Assembly: GCF_003316845.1 (NCBI RefSeq)
Contig: NZ_QMIK01000001.1
Location: forward strand, 682,001-746,000
Source: Cognataquiflexum aquatile
GTDB lineage: Bacteria > Bacteroidota > Bacteroidia > Cytophagales > Cyclobacteriaceae
Length of the DNA: 64,000 nucleotides
Direction of reading: 5' to 3'
Of this stretch, positions 23,620 to 33,072 are shown one piece after another (within the stretch, counting starts at the first letter, position 1; each line of letters begins with the position of its first letter). The translations under genes were made by a program, and so were the position numbers. The notes below the pieces were generated by a model. That model had not been told where the DNA came from and did no database searches. It saw nothing but the letters and a program-made list of their open reading frames with translations.

Positions 23620-25686
23620 ATGAAAGAATCTATAAAACAATCAATTAAAGATACAAACATGCATTTTTCAATTGCGTGTTTATATGTTGATGGGGAATGT
23701 GACACGCATTTAAGAAAAAACGTGGAACCTGGATACTATTTTTTTAATGAATGGTGTGAGTTAAAAGACGGAAAAGTAAGTCTTTCAGAAATTAGACGTC
23801 CCGAAGAGAATTTTTTTGTTAGCAATATTAGTATTCAAGCTATAGTTGGCAAAAATGGAAGTGGAAAGAGTTCTATACTTGAATTAATGTACAGAATAAT
23901 CAATAATCTTACGTTTCATCTTGTAAAAAAACAGAAAAGACGAGCAGCAGAAGTTTTATATCATATTGAAGGATTAAATGCAGATTTATATTTTGTTAAA
24001 GGAAACACACTAGGCTCAATAATTTGCAAAGGTGATTTTATTGGATTTTGTTTTGGCGATTATAAAATTTCATTCGGGAGTAAAAGATCTGATTTTTCAG
24101 ATTTTACATTTCATGAGAATATTAAAAATGAAGAGCTAATTGAAATAGGCAAAATGTTTTTCTATTCAATAGTAACTAACTATTCCTTGCAATCATTTAT
24201 AGATTTTGATTATAAAACGGAACGATCTACTAGATTTCAATCAAATGAGAAAAGTGGAATTGACTCTAGTGCAATTTGGATTAATAGTTTATTTCATAAG
24301 AACGATGGTTACTTAACTCCAATAGTACTTAATCCTTACAGGCATAATGGTACTATTGATTTAAGAAAAGAATACCAACTTACTAACTCCCGTTTATCGT
24401 CAATTCTAATAGAATCTAAACGAAATAAAAGAGAATTTATTGAAGGCTATCAATTAAACAGTATTGAATATAAATATGAGCCTTTAATTATTTTATCAAA
24501 GTTTAACTACGAAAAAAATAAGAATATAAATTTGGAGGACCTTATTTTAAAATTTTTAAACCTAGATAAGAGAAGTTTTACATCTATAATATTAAGAGAA
24601 TATGGTTTGAAATCAAACCCATCAGAAGTTGAACCGCATATTGTTTCTAAGATCTATTTGGTGTACAAAACACTTAGCATTGCGTCTAAATATCCTAGTT
24701 TTAGTAGTTTTAATAGATTTGATAATATTAGTAAATTTGAAGATATTGCTGATGATAATGATGAAAGAGATTTAATTGCACTAGTAAAAGAAATAAAAAA
24801 ATATAAGTCTCATATTACTTTAAAAATTAGACAAACCTTAAAATATCTTGATTGGTCGCATCAAAATCTCAGCACACCACTTCAACCAGATTTTGATTTT
24901 ACCTATAATGAGTATGTTGAGAGATTGGTTTTAAATAAGCCACTAAAAGGACTTGATGAAATAACTGAACATTTACCGCCACCTTTTTTTAGCTTCAATA
25001 TAAAATTAGAAAAGACTAACCTAGAAGATGGCAAACCTAATGTACCTATTTTATTCCAAAGAATGAGCTCTGGCGAAAGGCAGTTCATTTATACAATGAG
25101 TACTTTTGTTTACCACATCAAAAACATTTTATCAATTCAACAAAGTAACCGTGTTAGATATCGAAGTATAAACTTAATACTTGATGAAGTTGAATTATGC
25201 TTTCATCCCGAATACCAAAGGTTGTTTGTTGATAATTTGATAAGGACGATACAACGTCTAAAACTAAATACACATTGTTCATTTAATATTATAATTGCAA
25301 CTCATTCGCCTTTTGTTTTATCAGATATCCCAATGTGTAATATATTGCACCTCAAAAATGGTATTGTACAAAGTAAAGAACAATTCAAGAATCCATTTGG
25401 CGCAAACATTAATGATATTCTTTATCAAAGTTTCTTTTTAGAAAACGGATTTATTGGTGAATATGCGCGAAAAAAAATATTAAAGGTTATTGAACAACTA
25501 AATAAACCCCTTCAATCAATAATTAATGAAAAGGAAAATATAAAAGAAACAATTTCATTCGTTGGTGAACCACTTATTCAAAAACAATTACAAAGCTTAT
25601 ACAATGAGAAATTTAATGAGCAAGATGAAAAAGATATTGTTATTGAGAAATTAAGAAAAGAAATTGAACAATTACAAAAAAGATAA
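23620..25686 (+). CDS. AAA-family ATPase, Septu-PtuA-like
   Basis: A 688-residue ATPase of the RecF/SMC-like AAA_21 group, A+T-rich. Seen: Walker A GKNGSGKSS (from residue 77), a long coiled and variable middle part, the ABC-type signature MSSGERQ (482-488), Walker B LILDEVELCFHP (Asp522, Glu523) and the H-loop ATHSPFVLSDI (near 560). A C-terminal helical tail ends in KLRKEIEQLQKR. It is followed directly by an HNH nuclease (TAATG stop-start overlap). AAA + HNH in this order and coupling is the layout of Septu (PtuA/PtuB) anti-phage systems and of retron-associated homologues; no reverse transcriptase is nearby. Assignment to Septu is inferred from domain content only. Confidence 0.85.
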   Translation: MKESIKQSIKDTNMHFSIACLYVDGECDTHLRKNVEPGYYFFNEWCELKDGKVSLSEIRRPEENFFVSNISIQAIVGKNGSGKSSILELMYRIINNLTFHLVKKQKRRAAEVLYHIEGLNADLYFVKGNTLGSIICKGDFIGFCFGDYKISFGSKRSDFSDFTFHENIKNEELIEIGKMFFYSIVTNYSLQSFIDFDYKTERSTRFQSNEKSGIDSSAIWINSLFHKNDGYLTPIVLNPYRHNGTIDLRKEYQLTNSRLSSILIESKRNKREFIEGYQLNSIEYKYEPLIILSKFNYEKNKNINLEDLILKFLNLDKRSFTSIILREYGLKSNPSEVEPHIVSKIYLVYKTLSIASKYPSFSSFNRFDNISKFEDIADDNDERDLIALVKEIKKYKSHITLKIRQTLKYLDWSHQNLSTPLQPDFDFTYNEYVERLVLNKPLKGLDEITEHLPPPFFSFNIKLEKTNLEDGKPNVPILFQRMSSGERQFIYTMSTFVYHIKNILSIQQSNRVRYRSINLILDEVELCFHPEYQRLFVDNLIRTIQRLKLNTHCSFNIIIATHSPFVLSDIPMCNILHLKNGIVQSKEQFKNPFGANINDILYQSFFLENGFIGEYARKKILKVIEQLNKPLQSIINEKENIKETISFVGEPLIQKQLQSLYNEKFNEQDEKDIVIEKLRKEIEQLQKR

Positions 25687-26693
25687 TGAGAAGAATCTTT
25701 ATAAGTTCTAATATTTTACAATTAGCAGAAGATTATAAAAATAATCTTTTTAAAAAGAGAAACGCTAACTTTAATAAACCTATTAACAGCGATGGGATTT
25801 CTGGCAATTTAATTGAATTGGAACATTTTCTTAGGTTTGATTGTGTTCTTCCATTGTATGCGGATTATGTGCAAACAATAATTGATAATTATTCTGAGAT
25901 AATTACGCTTCAGCCAAATGATTTTCAAAAATACAACAATGATAATTTCAACTTAACTCAAGAAAATTTAGCCACCACAGTTACTCCACCAGCCGGAAAT
26001 ACAAGATTTGAGAGAAAGCAATTATATGATTTGATTTTGGACGCGATGCGTTATGATGCAGTACGCGACAAAGAGTATCTGTCATACATTAAAAAAATTG
26101 GAATTAAATCCTGCATATATTGCAATGCCCAATTTTCAATCACTACAGAAGCAACCAATGGTCGGCTTTCAGGTAAGTATGAACTAGATCATTTTTTCCC
26201 AAAATCAAAATATCCTTTTTTGTCAACCTCGTTTTTTAACCTATTACTGTGCTGTTCACATTGCAATAAAAGTAAATCTGATCGGACCGCATTATTTAAT
26301 CTGTACGTTACCGAATATAATTTAATTGAGCCATTCTCTTTCTCACTAGATAAAAGGTCTATTTTGCGTTATTTACTTACGCAGAACGAAGCAGAATTGG
26401 TTATCATATTTAATAGCATAGACTTGAATCTAAAGGAAAACCACGAAGATTTTTTTCATATCACAGAATTATACAGTCAACACAAAGATATTGTTGAAGA
26501 AATAATCTGGAAATCTAGAATATATAACAAGAGCTATAAGGATAGTCTTTCTGGTTCCTTCACAAAACTATTTCCAAATACATCAAATTTCAATCGTTTT
26601 ATTTTAGGTAACTATGATAATCCAAAAGAAATTCATAAACGACCTATGTCAAAATTAGCACAGGATATTGGAAGACAATTAGGTGTAATTTGA
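25686..26693 (+). CDS. HNH endonuclease, Septu-PtuB-like
   Basis: A 335-residue nuclease partner of the preceding ATPase. The zinc/HNH core reads CIYC (Cys143, Cys146), YELDHFFPKSKYP with Asp168-His169, then LLLCCSHCNKSKSDR (Cys190, Cys193). This is a treble-clef HNH arrangement with a C-x2-C pair on each side. The expected metal-binding and catalytic residues are present, so the enzyme should be active. The first 130 residues contain helices and a variable region that may contact the ATPase. The start ATG overlaps the ATPase stop by one base, indicating coupled expression. The gene ends shortly before a palindromic repeat that separates it from unrelated genes. Confidence 0.85.
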   Translation: MRRIFISSNILQLAEDYKNNLFKKRNANFNKPINSDGISGNLIELEHFLRFDCVLPLYADYVQTIIDNYSEIITLQPNDFQKYNNDNFNLTQENLATTVTPPAGNTRFERKQLYDLILDAMRYDAVRDKEYLSYIKKIGIKSCIYCNAQFSITTEATNGRLSGKYELDHFFPKSKYPFLSTSFFNLLLCCSHCNKSKSDRTALFNLYVTEYNLIEPFSFSLDKRSILRYLLTQNEAELVIIFNSIDLNLKENHEDFFHITELYSQHKDIVEEIIWKSRIYNKSYKDSLSGSFTKLFPNTSNFNRFILGNYDNPKEIHKRPMSKLAQDIGRQLGVI

Positions 26694-27256
26694 TAAAGAA
26701 AGAACGAGGGCATAACAGCACTTGCCATGCTGGAGAAAATGATGGGAGCGGGATATAAATTACTAGGATGTTTTTTAGGAGGACCATATTTAAGTAATTT
26801 TAAATATTTCAACCCCCATCTGAGTGTAGTATAGCGTCTTATGCTACGACTGGGTGGAATTTGCATACCCAGAGTTGGGTGTAGTCAAACTTTTGATGTT
26901 ACGACCGGGTAAATTCCGTACAGCAGTCGGAAGTAATTCCACCCTTCTCATTTTACTTTTTCCATTCCTCAACTCCCTCAAAATTTCCAACAGAAGCCTC
27001 AAAATAGTAACAGTTATTGTCCATTCCCTGCAAATGACGGGTAAATGACGGGTAAAAGCGGCGTCATTTGATTTCATACCGCTCGTTAAACGTGTAACAT
27101 TGCGATGAGAACAAATTGGTTTGCAACTTCCGGAAAATGGTCGACGACTGACAACATTCCACCAGAAACAACCTATTGACAGCCTTGCCGGCAGGAGCCA
27201 TTTCCATCGCATCATCAAATTCTCTCAATTGTATCCTTTTAAATAAATTCTGATTT
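26694..27256. repeat. Gene-free stretch with island palindromic repeats
   Basis: Two copies of the island repeat lie at 26819-26868 and 26872-26945. The second carries the insertion CAGCAGTCGG in its loop. From about 27120 the + strand has a short frame, SLAGRSHFHRIIKFSQLYP, that resembles the last helix of an AraC-type HTH and ends at a stop; it may be a gene remnant. Otherwise nothing is recognised. Confidence 0.7.
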
Positions 27257-28105
27257 ATGAAAATGAAAATAGCAGGTGTAATCATATTGCTTATAATAGC
27301 AGCTCTACTCTTTTTGGGTTCACGCACACCCAGCTTATCTGTCAATCACGGGAAAATGGATACCCGCCTATTTTTGGGTGACGGTGCCAACCAACCTCTG
27401 ATCGTTGCCTTTGGTGGAGGCTCAGGAGGAAACGACTGGGAACGAAATTATTTAAAGGGTAAACGTGATTCTTTAGTTTCACAAGGTTTTGCTGTGCTGG
27501 CAATTGGATATTTTAATACAGAAAACTCCCCCGGATCATTGGATCGCATTTCACTCAACGCTATTGCAGATACGATTATGAGTATTGCCGGACGTACCGC
27601 ACAACTTGACACGGGCCGCATCATACTGATGGGTGCTTCCAAAGGAGGCGAATTGGTGTTGAATCTTGCCAGTCGGTACCCTCGCTTCAAAGGCGTGATT
27701 GCACTTTCAACTTCCAATGTAAGTTTTCCCGCCCATACTGTATCTGCAAATACGTCCTCGTGGATGTACAATGACAAGGAAGTAAATTATGTACCTGCTC
27801 AGTTCAAAACAATATGGCCTGCTTTAAAGGGAGATTTGCATGGCGCTTTTTCAATGATGTTAGAAGACACAGAGGCAGTTTCCCAAGCTGAAATTGAAGT
27901 CGAGAAAATCAACGGACCGATTCTGATTATTTCTGCTGATCAGGATGAGCAATGGCCTGCGACAAAAATGTCTGAACAGCTTGTGGAGCGATTGGGGCGA
28001 AAAAACTTTGGACACCCATTTGAGCATATTATAGTAAAGGGTGGGCACATCGAGCCACTCAATCACTTTGATAAGGTATATGCGTTTCTGGATAAGATAA
28101 AGTAG
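27257..28105 (+). CDS. Alpha/beta hydrolase, acyl-CoA thioester hydrolase (BAAT C-terminal) type
   Basis: A 282-residue exported or membrane-anchored hydrolase. An N-terminal hydrophobic helix (about 4-22) could be an uncleaved signal anchor. The alpha/beta fold shows FGGGSGG (oxyanion region), the nucleophile elbow GASKGGE with Ser128, the acid in SADQDEQWPA and the histidine in VKGGHIEP. This arrangement matches the C-terminal catalytic domain of bile-acid-CoA:amino acid acyltransferases and related thioesterases. Its real substrate is unknown; BAAT-type proteins without the N-terminal domain are frequent in bacteria. It is followed 14 bp later by a serine hydrolase of the beta-lactamase family, and the two probably form an operon. 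Confidence 0.85.
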   Translation: MKMKIAGVIILLIIAALLFLGSRTPSLSVNHGKMDTRLFLGDGANQPLIVAFGGGSGGNDWERNYLKGKRDSLVSQGFAVLAIGYFNTENSPGSLDRISLNAIADTIMSIAGRTAQLDTGRIILMGASKGGELVLNLASRYPRFKGVIALSTSNVSFPAHTVSANTSSWMYNDKEVNYVPAQFKTIWPALKGDLHGAFSMMLEDTEAVSQAEIEVEKINGPILIISADQDEQWPATKMSEQLVERLGRKNFGHPFEHIIVKGGHIEPLNHFDKVYAFLDKIK

Positions 28106-28119
28106 ATGAATATCAGACT

Positions 28120-29394
28120 ATGAAAAAAATACTCCTTCCTGTTTTAATTACCGTGCTGCTCATGCTCCTATGGGCCGGTATTGTAATTTTTGGCACTATT
28201 GACGGTTGGTTTCATCAACCCATCGCCAAATCAAATACATCTCAATCCTTTCTTGAAGCCGTTGATAATGAACTTGATAAACAATTCGTAGGGAATTTTG
28301 CAATGGCGATTATGAGCCGTGGAACCGTTGAACAAGAGAAATTTCATTCAGTGGGAAAATCCGTTGACAGAAATTCGGTTTTTCAGGTTTCGTCATTAAG
28401 CAAGTGGGTATCTGCTTTTGGAATCATGAAGCTGGTAGAAGATGGTAGGCTTGATTTAGATGCACCCGTAAACAAATTCCTTACAAGATGGCAATTACCA
28501 CCGGGTAGTTTCAATAACGAAGAAGTGACTGTACGAAGACTGTTAAGTCATACGGCGGGACTTACCGACGGACTCGGCTATTCCGGTTTTGAAGCAGGCA
28601 GACCGGTACAATCCATTGAACAATCATTGACCAAAGCAGCCGATGCCGATAAGGGAATCAGTGGAGAAGTACGTGTTGGGATTCAGCCGGGCAGCGAGTT
28701 TAAATATTCGGGTGGTGGCTATACAATCCTCCAACTAGTGGTAGAAGAAGTGACCGGACAATCATTTGCTTCTTATATGAAGGAAGCAATATTTGATCCT
28801 TTAAATATGCTGCAATCTTCCTATACTTGGGAAGACTCATCAGACTATAAATTGGCAGAGTTTTATAACAGTGATGGAAGCAAAGCGGGGCATTACCGCT
28901 ATACTTCTCTTGCCGCTACCTCATTGTATACTTCATTATCTGATATGGAATTATTCTTTCAGGCGCACCTTAAAGGTAAAAATAGCGAGCCGCCCGGGAG
29001 AAATGTGGTTAAGCCGGAGACCATAGAAAAAATGAGAGAACCTCATGGACAATCAATGGGAGTGGACATTTGGGGTCTGGGAACAGTGCTTTACGCAACC
29101 ACTGAAGATAACGATTTCATCATAGGCCATGATGGAAAAAGTAATCCACCCATAAATACAGCGATACGATTAAATCCGGAAACAGGAGACGGGATCATCA
29201 TTCTTGAAACCGGAAATCCTATAGTGGCTACAAAACTTGCCAGTGAGTGGGTATTCTGGAAAACCGGAAAAGTAGATACGTTCCTTTTTCCGATGTTAAT
29301 AGACGGGATGGTTTGGATGATTACCATAGGATGGGCAATTATATTAGTTGTAACCATTGCCATTGGTATAGTGAGAAGGTTTAAAATGAAATAA
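28120..29394 (+). CDS. Serine hydrolase, beta-lactamase class C/PBP-like family
   Basis: A 424-residue membrane protein of the beta-lactamase/transpeptidase-like family. An N-terminal helix (about 4-25) anchors or exports it. The catalytic motif SLSK (Ser92 ... Lys95) and the YSG motif (Tyr196) are present, followed by GGGYTILQLVVEEVTG. LSHTAGLTDG is also family-typical. A C-terminal transmembrane helix (about 385-415) is followed by RRFK. This resembles periplasmic esterase or peptidase homologues (EstB, D-aminopeptidase types) more than true antibiotic-degrading enzymes. Resistance is not implied. It lies 14 bp after the alpha/beta hydrolase, and both precede an island repeat. Confidence 0.87.
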   Translation: MKKILLPVLITVLLMLLWAGIVIFGTIDGWFHQPIAKSNTSQSFLEAVDNELDKQFVGNFAMAIMSRGTVEQEKFHSVGKSVDRNSVFQVSSLSKWVSAFGIMKLVEDGRLDLDAPVNKFLTRWQLPPGSFNNEEVTVRRLLSHTAGLTDGLGYSGFEAGRPVQSIEQSLTKAADADKGISGEVRVGIQPGSEFKYSGGGYTILQLVVEEVTGQSFASYMKEAIFDPLNMLQSSYTWEDSSDYKLAEFYNSDGSKAGHYRYTSLAATSLYTSLSDMELFFQAHLKGKNSEPPGRNVVKPETIEKMREPHGQSMGVDIWGLGTVLYATTEDNDFIIGHDGKSNPPINTAIRLNPETGDGIIILETGNPIVATKLASEWVFWKTGKVDTFLFPMLIDGMVWMITIGWAIILVVTIAIGIVRRFKMK

Positions 29395-29414
29395 GGATGG
29401 GTCCCATCTCCCCT

Positions 29415-29492
29415 GCTGGGTGTAGTATTACTTTTGGTCTGGATTGGGAGGATGCCGATAGCTATCGGTATGTAATCCCACCCTTCTATCCT
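29415..29492 (+). repeat. Island palindromic repeat with nested CCGATAGCTATCGG
   Basis: The copy starts TGGGTGTAGTAT and ends GTAATCCCACCC. Its loop holds a perfect 14-bp palindrome, CCGATAGCTATCGG, at 29455-29468. The gap 29395-29746 contains nothing else recognised. Confidence 0.8.
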
Positions 29493-29746
29493 TCCTTCCA
29501 CGATAGCAATCGGGATGCAATTGGAATTCTTTCTTATTGTTCCAGCTTCTTGCCTACAACTTTTCAATTCAATTTCCAGCTTTTATTTCAAACCCATAAA
29601 TGCGGTTTATAGAAATATGATGATAGTCTGAAACCAAATACAACTAAATTTATTACTTTTAGAAGGACTGAAAAAAAGATATTCTAAAAAAACAGCAGGG
29701 ACTTTTTCAGAGTCTGAAGTAGGTAGCAATTGTAAATGACGACACA

Positions 29747-30502
29747 GTGAAACAGTCAATAATAATCATCTTGACTTTAGGACTTTTCTCTTGCAATTAT
29801 GTAGAGAAGAGACAAAAAGCATTTGATGAGACAACAAGCCATAAAGACACTAAAATTCAAACACCCAATGACAGTTTAGTTTATTTCTTAGTAGACGACT
29901 ATCCAGTTACAGATGAGATGTTAAAGGACAAGACCTTTAACAATTCGACTTACTTAAAACAAGTTGGAGAAGTTTATTCGTTAGAAAAAGCTTGGTTTAC
30001 AAATGACAGACTGAAACAAACTTTAGTATTTCAGCTTTACACAGACTATCACAGAATGGAAACTTACCATTTTATGAACACTGACATACCAAGAAGCATT
30101 GTTGAGAAAATGGAATTAAGCATTGCTGAAGGCAAGTTTAAAAATATGTTTAATTCAGCGACAAGCGAACAAAAGATAAATTCATTTGATGGATTTATAA
30201 AATTAAGTGAGAAGATTGACGAAAATTATTTTCGGACACAAAAAGGTATAAAATTAGGTTCAGACAAAGAAGAGCTTATAAAACTGTATGACAAGCCCGA
30301 CTCGACTTTAACAGAACAAGATTTTGAAGTTCTAAAATGGAGTTTTACCGGTGACTACAATCTGACCGGTGATTTCGCTTCGACAACACCAAATGATTTG
30401 AAGAAAAAAATGGTAGCCAAAGACAGTTTTGGGCATATTGTTACAGCTTACTTTAAAGACAATAAATTAGTAGGACAAATTATAGAGAATGACATACCAT
30501 AA
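29747..30502 (+). CDS. Lipoprotein, function unknown
   Basis: A 251-residue protein that starts with GTG. The N-terminus reads MKQSIIIILTLGLFSC, a lipoprotein signal with the modified cysteine at residue 16. The mature part has two regions: about 40-130 is unassigned, and about 160-205 has GIKLGSDKEELIKLYDKPD, which resembles the beta-strand and turn pattern of BamE/SmpA-like folds (G-x-x-x-x-D/E-x-V/I-x-x-x-x-G-x-P). That likeness is weak and no outer-membrane role is claimed. The gene is A+T-rich like its neighbours, lies in the island and is followed about 120 bp later by a TonB-domain protein. Confidence 0.65.
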   Translation: MKQSIIIILTLGLFSCNYVEKRQKAFDETTSHKDTKIQTPNDSLVYFLVDDYPVTDEMLKDKTFNNSTYLKQVGEVYSLEKAWFTNDRLKQTLVFQLYTDYHRMETYHFMNTDIPRSIVEKMELSIAEGKFKNMFNSATSEQKINSFDGFIKLSEKIDENYFRTQKGIKLGSDKEELIKLYDKPDSTLTEQDFEVLKWSFTGDYNLTGDFASTTPNDLKKKMVAKDSFGHIVTAYFKDNKLVGQIIENDIP

Positions 30503-30622
30503 AGAAAAAACAACTGTATACAATGTATTTGCGTCAGACGGGTGTGTCTCGTACTGAAAAAGTTTACAGATTAGGCGACTAATTCATACTTCCCCAAGCT
30601 GCAAAACATTAATAAACAAAAA

Positions 30623-31345
30623 ATGAGACTGATGAAAAATATTGGCATTTCTTTAACCTTGTTCTTTTTGAGTTTCAATATTCAAGCTCAAACAAATGAT
30701 ACTATTTGGTTAGATAAAAAGTGGAAAGAATCAATAAGAGATAGTGCAAATTATTATAGAATTACAAAATTTGACTCATTAAGCGAAAGGTTTATTGTAA
30801 AAGATTACTACAAAAACGGTGATTTACAAATGCATGGTAGTTATATCTCGCTGTCGCCTAAGGTTATGGATGGTACTTTCACTTGGTACTATCCGGATAA
30901 AAAAATTAAACATAGATATGTTGAGGATAAACTTTTTAGAATTATTGAATGGAATTCAAAAGGTGAAGTAATTCGTGATGAAGAAAACAAAACAATGGTG
31001 AAAACAGTCGAATATGTTGATGGAGAGCCAATTTATGAAATAAAATTAATCGAATCTGCACCTGAGTTCCCCGGAGGATATGAAGAATTAGTGAAGTTTC
31101 TCTCAAAAAATCTTATTTATCCGGAAAAATCGAGAAAAAAGGGAATCCAAGGACAGGTAATTATTAAATTCGTTGTTGATAAAAATGGCGAAATTATTAA
31201 TGAATCCATTTTTAAAAGTGTTGATCAATTGCTTGACAATGAAGCTTTAAGGGTAGTTAAAAAAATGCCAAAATGGAAGCCCGGAATACAAGATGGTAAA
31301 CATGTTAATGTTTGGTGTCAATTACCAATTAAATTTACACTATAA
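30623..31345 (+). CDS. Secreted protein with TonB-like C-terminal domain
   Basis: A 240-residue protein with a signal peptide (MKNIGISLTLFFLSF, cleavage near NIQAQ). The first half contains a MORN-like stretch (YYKNGDLQMHGSYI, GTFTWYYPDKKIKH), common in Bacteroidota envelope proteins. The second half (about 150-240) is a TonB C-terminal domain: PEFPGGYEELVKFLSKNL, YPEKSRKKGIQGQVIIKFVV, VVKKMPKWKPGIQDGKHV, and a final strand LPIKFTL. It has no proline-rich spacer and no anchor, so it is not a classical energy transducer. Proteins of this type often replace the TonB anchor with other envelope domains. It is a cassette-like unit with the preceding lipoprotein, followed by the last island repeat. 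Confidence 0.82.
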   Translation: MRLMKNIGISLTLFFLSFNIQAQTNDTIWLDKKWKESIRDSANYYRITKFDSLSERFIVKDYYKNGDLQMHGSYISLSPKVMDGTFTWYYPDKKIKHRYVEDKLFRIIEWNSKGEVIRDEENKTMVKTVEYVDGEPIYEIKLIESAPEFPGGYEELVKFLSKNLIYPEKSRKKGIQGQVIIKFVVDKNGEIINESIFKSVDQLLDNEALRVVKKMPKWKPGIQDGKHVNVWCQLPIKFTL

Positions 31346-31440
31346 AATTACGCTTGTTAATAAATAGTATAGCTAATTCAGATTTCAGCGATTCGCAATT
31401 ATTTATAATTAATAAATAAAGTCGGGGTTATCAGAAAGTA

Positions 31441-31540
31441 CCCACCTGGTCGTGAAGAAGGCCTGATTTTACGGTTGGGTGGAATTTGCCTACCCGGCAC
31501 CTGGCCCAAGGCTAATTCCGATAGCTATCGGAACCAAAGG
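31441..31540 (+). repeat. Island palindromic repeat, last copy
   Basis: Diverged copy in the 602-bp gap 31346-31947, with GGTTGGGTGGAATTTGCC and a nested CCGATAGCTATCGG at 31518-31531. The rest of the gap (31541-31947) shows no gene or clear promoter. Confidence 0.7.
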
Positions 31541-31947
31541 GATCATTTCAAAAAGCCTTGTCCTAACTTTTTTTCTTCCATCCAAGAGCCATCGGGATGC
31601 AATTGGAATTACCAAATTCAATCCCCCTCTTATACTTCCAATTAAAAATTGGATTTTTTATCCTGTAACCCGAACATAAAAGAGATTTCGGAAAATTTGA
31701 ATTACAAATTCAGAAAAAATAAAAAGGTGTAGATAGTACCTACACGTAGCTGTAGAAATAAATCAATGAAACCGGTAAATTTTGAAAGAAGAATTGACTT
31801 GAACCTCTGTCTAAGTTTAGCAGTTCTTACCATGCCGCTAATCTTGAAAATCTATATCTTTAAAAATCCGGAGTAAATTTGAAGGATGCAGCTCCGAATA
31901 CCATTCTCCAAACTATATCACCAAAAAGCCATTAACCCTTTATAGGA

Positions 31948-33072
31948 ATGAAGAGAATATTGAAAATAGTGCTTTGGACCTTGGTCCTACTTCTGGTGGT
32001 AACGGGGAGCTTGGCATATTATGTAAGCAGACAGATGGGCAGTTTGGATTCCTTAGAAGACCGCAAGGCAAGGTTCTCCGGGCTGTCGTATTATGATGCA
32101 GATGCCGATGCATTTATAAGTCCGGAGACATTGCCTTATTATCCGGAACAGACCACCGGAGGCGATTCAGGTCCTGCGCGGTTTTTTAAAAGATCCCCAA
32201 ATGCCCCTGAGTTTACGCTACCCAAAAAGACGGTTACCAAATCTGATTTTTCAGAAACCCCTTCGGATTTTGCTGCCTATTGGTTGGGGCACTCGACATT
32301 TATCCTGGAACTTGACGGGAAGCGGATCTTATTCGATCCGGTTTTCGAAAATGGAGGTCCCCTACCGTTTATTTTGAGAAGGTTTGATTCCTCTCCCATC
32401 AAAAGAGAGGAACTGCCTGAGATTGATATCGTGGTCATCACCCATGACCATTACGATCATTTGGAGGCGGCTACCATCAGATACCTGGCATCTATAAACA
32501 CAGAATTTATCGTGCCCTTGGGTGTAGGAAGCAGGTTGGAAGGCTGGGGTATTCAGAAAAACAACATCAGCGAGTTGGGTTGGCATGAGGCCAAGACTGT
32601 TGGTTCTTTGCAAATCACTGCCCTTCCGGGAATCCACTACACGAGCAGGAGTTTTGATGATAGGAATAAAACCCTTTGGGCTTCTTTTGCCATTAAGGGT
32701 GATGAGAAAAACCTTTTTGTAAGTGGCGATACCGGCTACGGCACGCACCTGAAAGACTTAGGAGAAAAATACGGTCCTTTCGACCTGGCTTTTGTGGAAA
32801 TAGATGGCTGGAACAAAGGATGGCCTTTGACCCACCTTTTTCCTGATCAGGCAGTTCAGTTATGTCAGGATATCAACACCCAAGTTATGTTTCCCATACA
32901 TTGGGGCGTCTTTGATCTAGCCATGCACCCTTGGGATGAATCCATCAAAATGGTAGCTGAAATGGCGGCAGCTAAAAACCTCCAGTTGGTGACGCCCCTT
33001 ATGGGTGAAAAAGTCATACCCGGCCTTAGCCCAACAAATCGTTGGTGGGAAATTCCAAAGGGGGGCAGCTAA
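31948..33072 (+). CDS. MBL-fold metal-dependent hydrolase (NAPE-PLD/UlaG-like)
   Basis: A 374-residue metallo-beta-lactamase-fold enzyme. An N-terminal helix (about 4-26) probably anchors it. The metal motif is THDHYDH (His166, Asp167, His168, Asp170, His171). Other ligands come from HYTSRSF, SGDTGYGTH and the late FPIHWGVFDLAMHP region. The conserved LGHSTFILELDGKRILFDPVF segment and the lack of a lactamase-type loop point to the COG2220/NAPE-PLD group, which often acts on phospholipids or lactones. The substrate is unknown. Composition returns to that of the core genome here, so the accessory island appears to end before this gene. Confidence 0.9.
   Translation: MKRILKIVLWTLVLLLVVTGSLAYYVSRQMGSLDSLEDRKARFSGLSYYDADADAFISPETLPYYPEQTTGGDSGPARFFKRSPNAPEFTLPKKTVTKSDFSETPSDFAAYWLGHSTFILELDGKRILFDPVFENGGPLPFILRRFDSSPIKREELPEIDIVVITHDHYDHLEAATIRYLASINTEFIVPLGVGSRLEGWGIQKNNISELGWHEAKTVGSLQITALPGIHYTSRSFDDRNKTLWASFAIKGDEKNLFVSGDTGYGTHLKDLGEKYGPFDLAFVEIDGWNKGWPLTHLFPDQAVQLCQDINTQVMFPIHWGVFDLAMHPWDESIKMVAEMAAAKNLQLVTPLMGEKVIPGLSPTNRWWEIPKGGS

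Noticed and set aside
23620-26693. Retron with PtuAB-type effector
   Set aside because: No reverse transcriptase gene or msr/msd-like region is present beside the pair.
27064-27345. 93-codon minus-strand frame before the hydrolase gene
   Set aside because: It overlaps the start of the hydrolase gene in antisense and has no conserved motif.
28120-29394. Antibiotic resistance beta-lactamase
   Set aside because: The SxxK and YSG motifs show the superfamily only; the C-terminal membrane helix and overall layout fit esterase/peptidase-like proteins better.
20945-31540. True integron cassette array
   Set aside because: Repeats have a simple hairpin but no readable RYYYAAC/GTTRRRY ends and no integrase gene is in the window, so I report a cassette-like array only.
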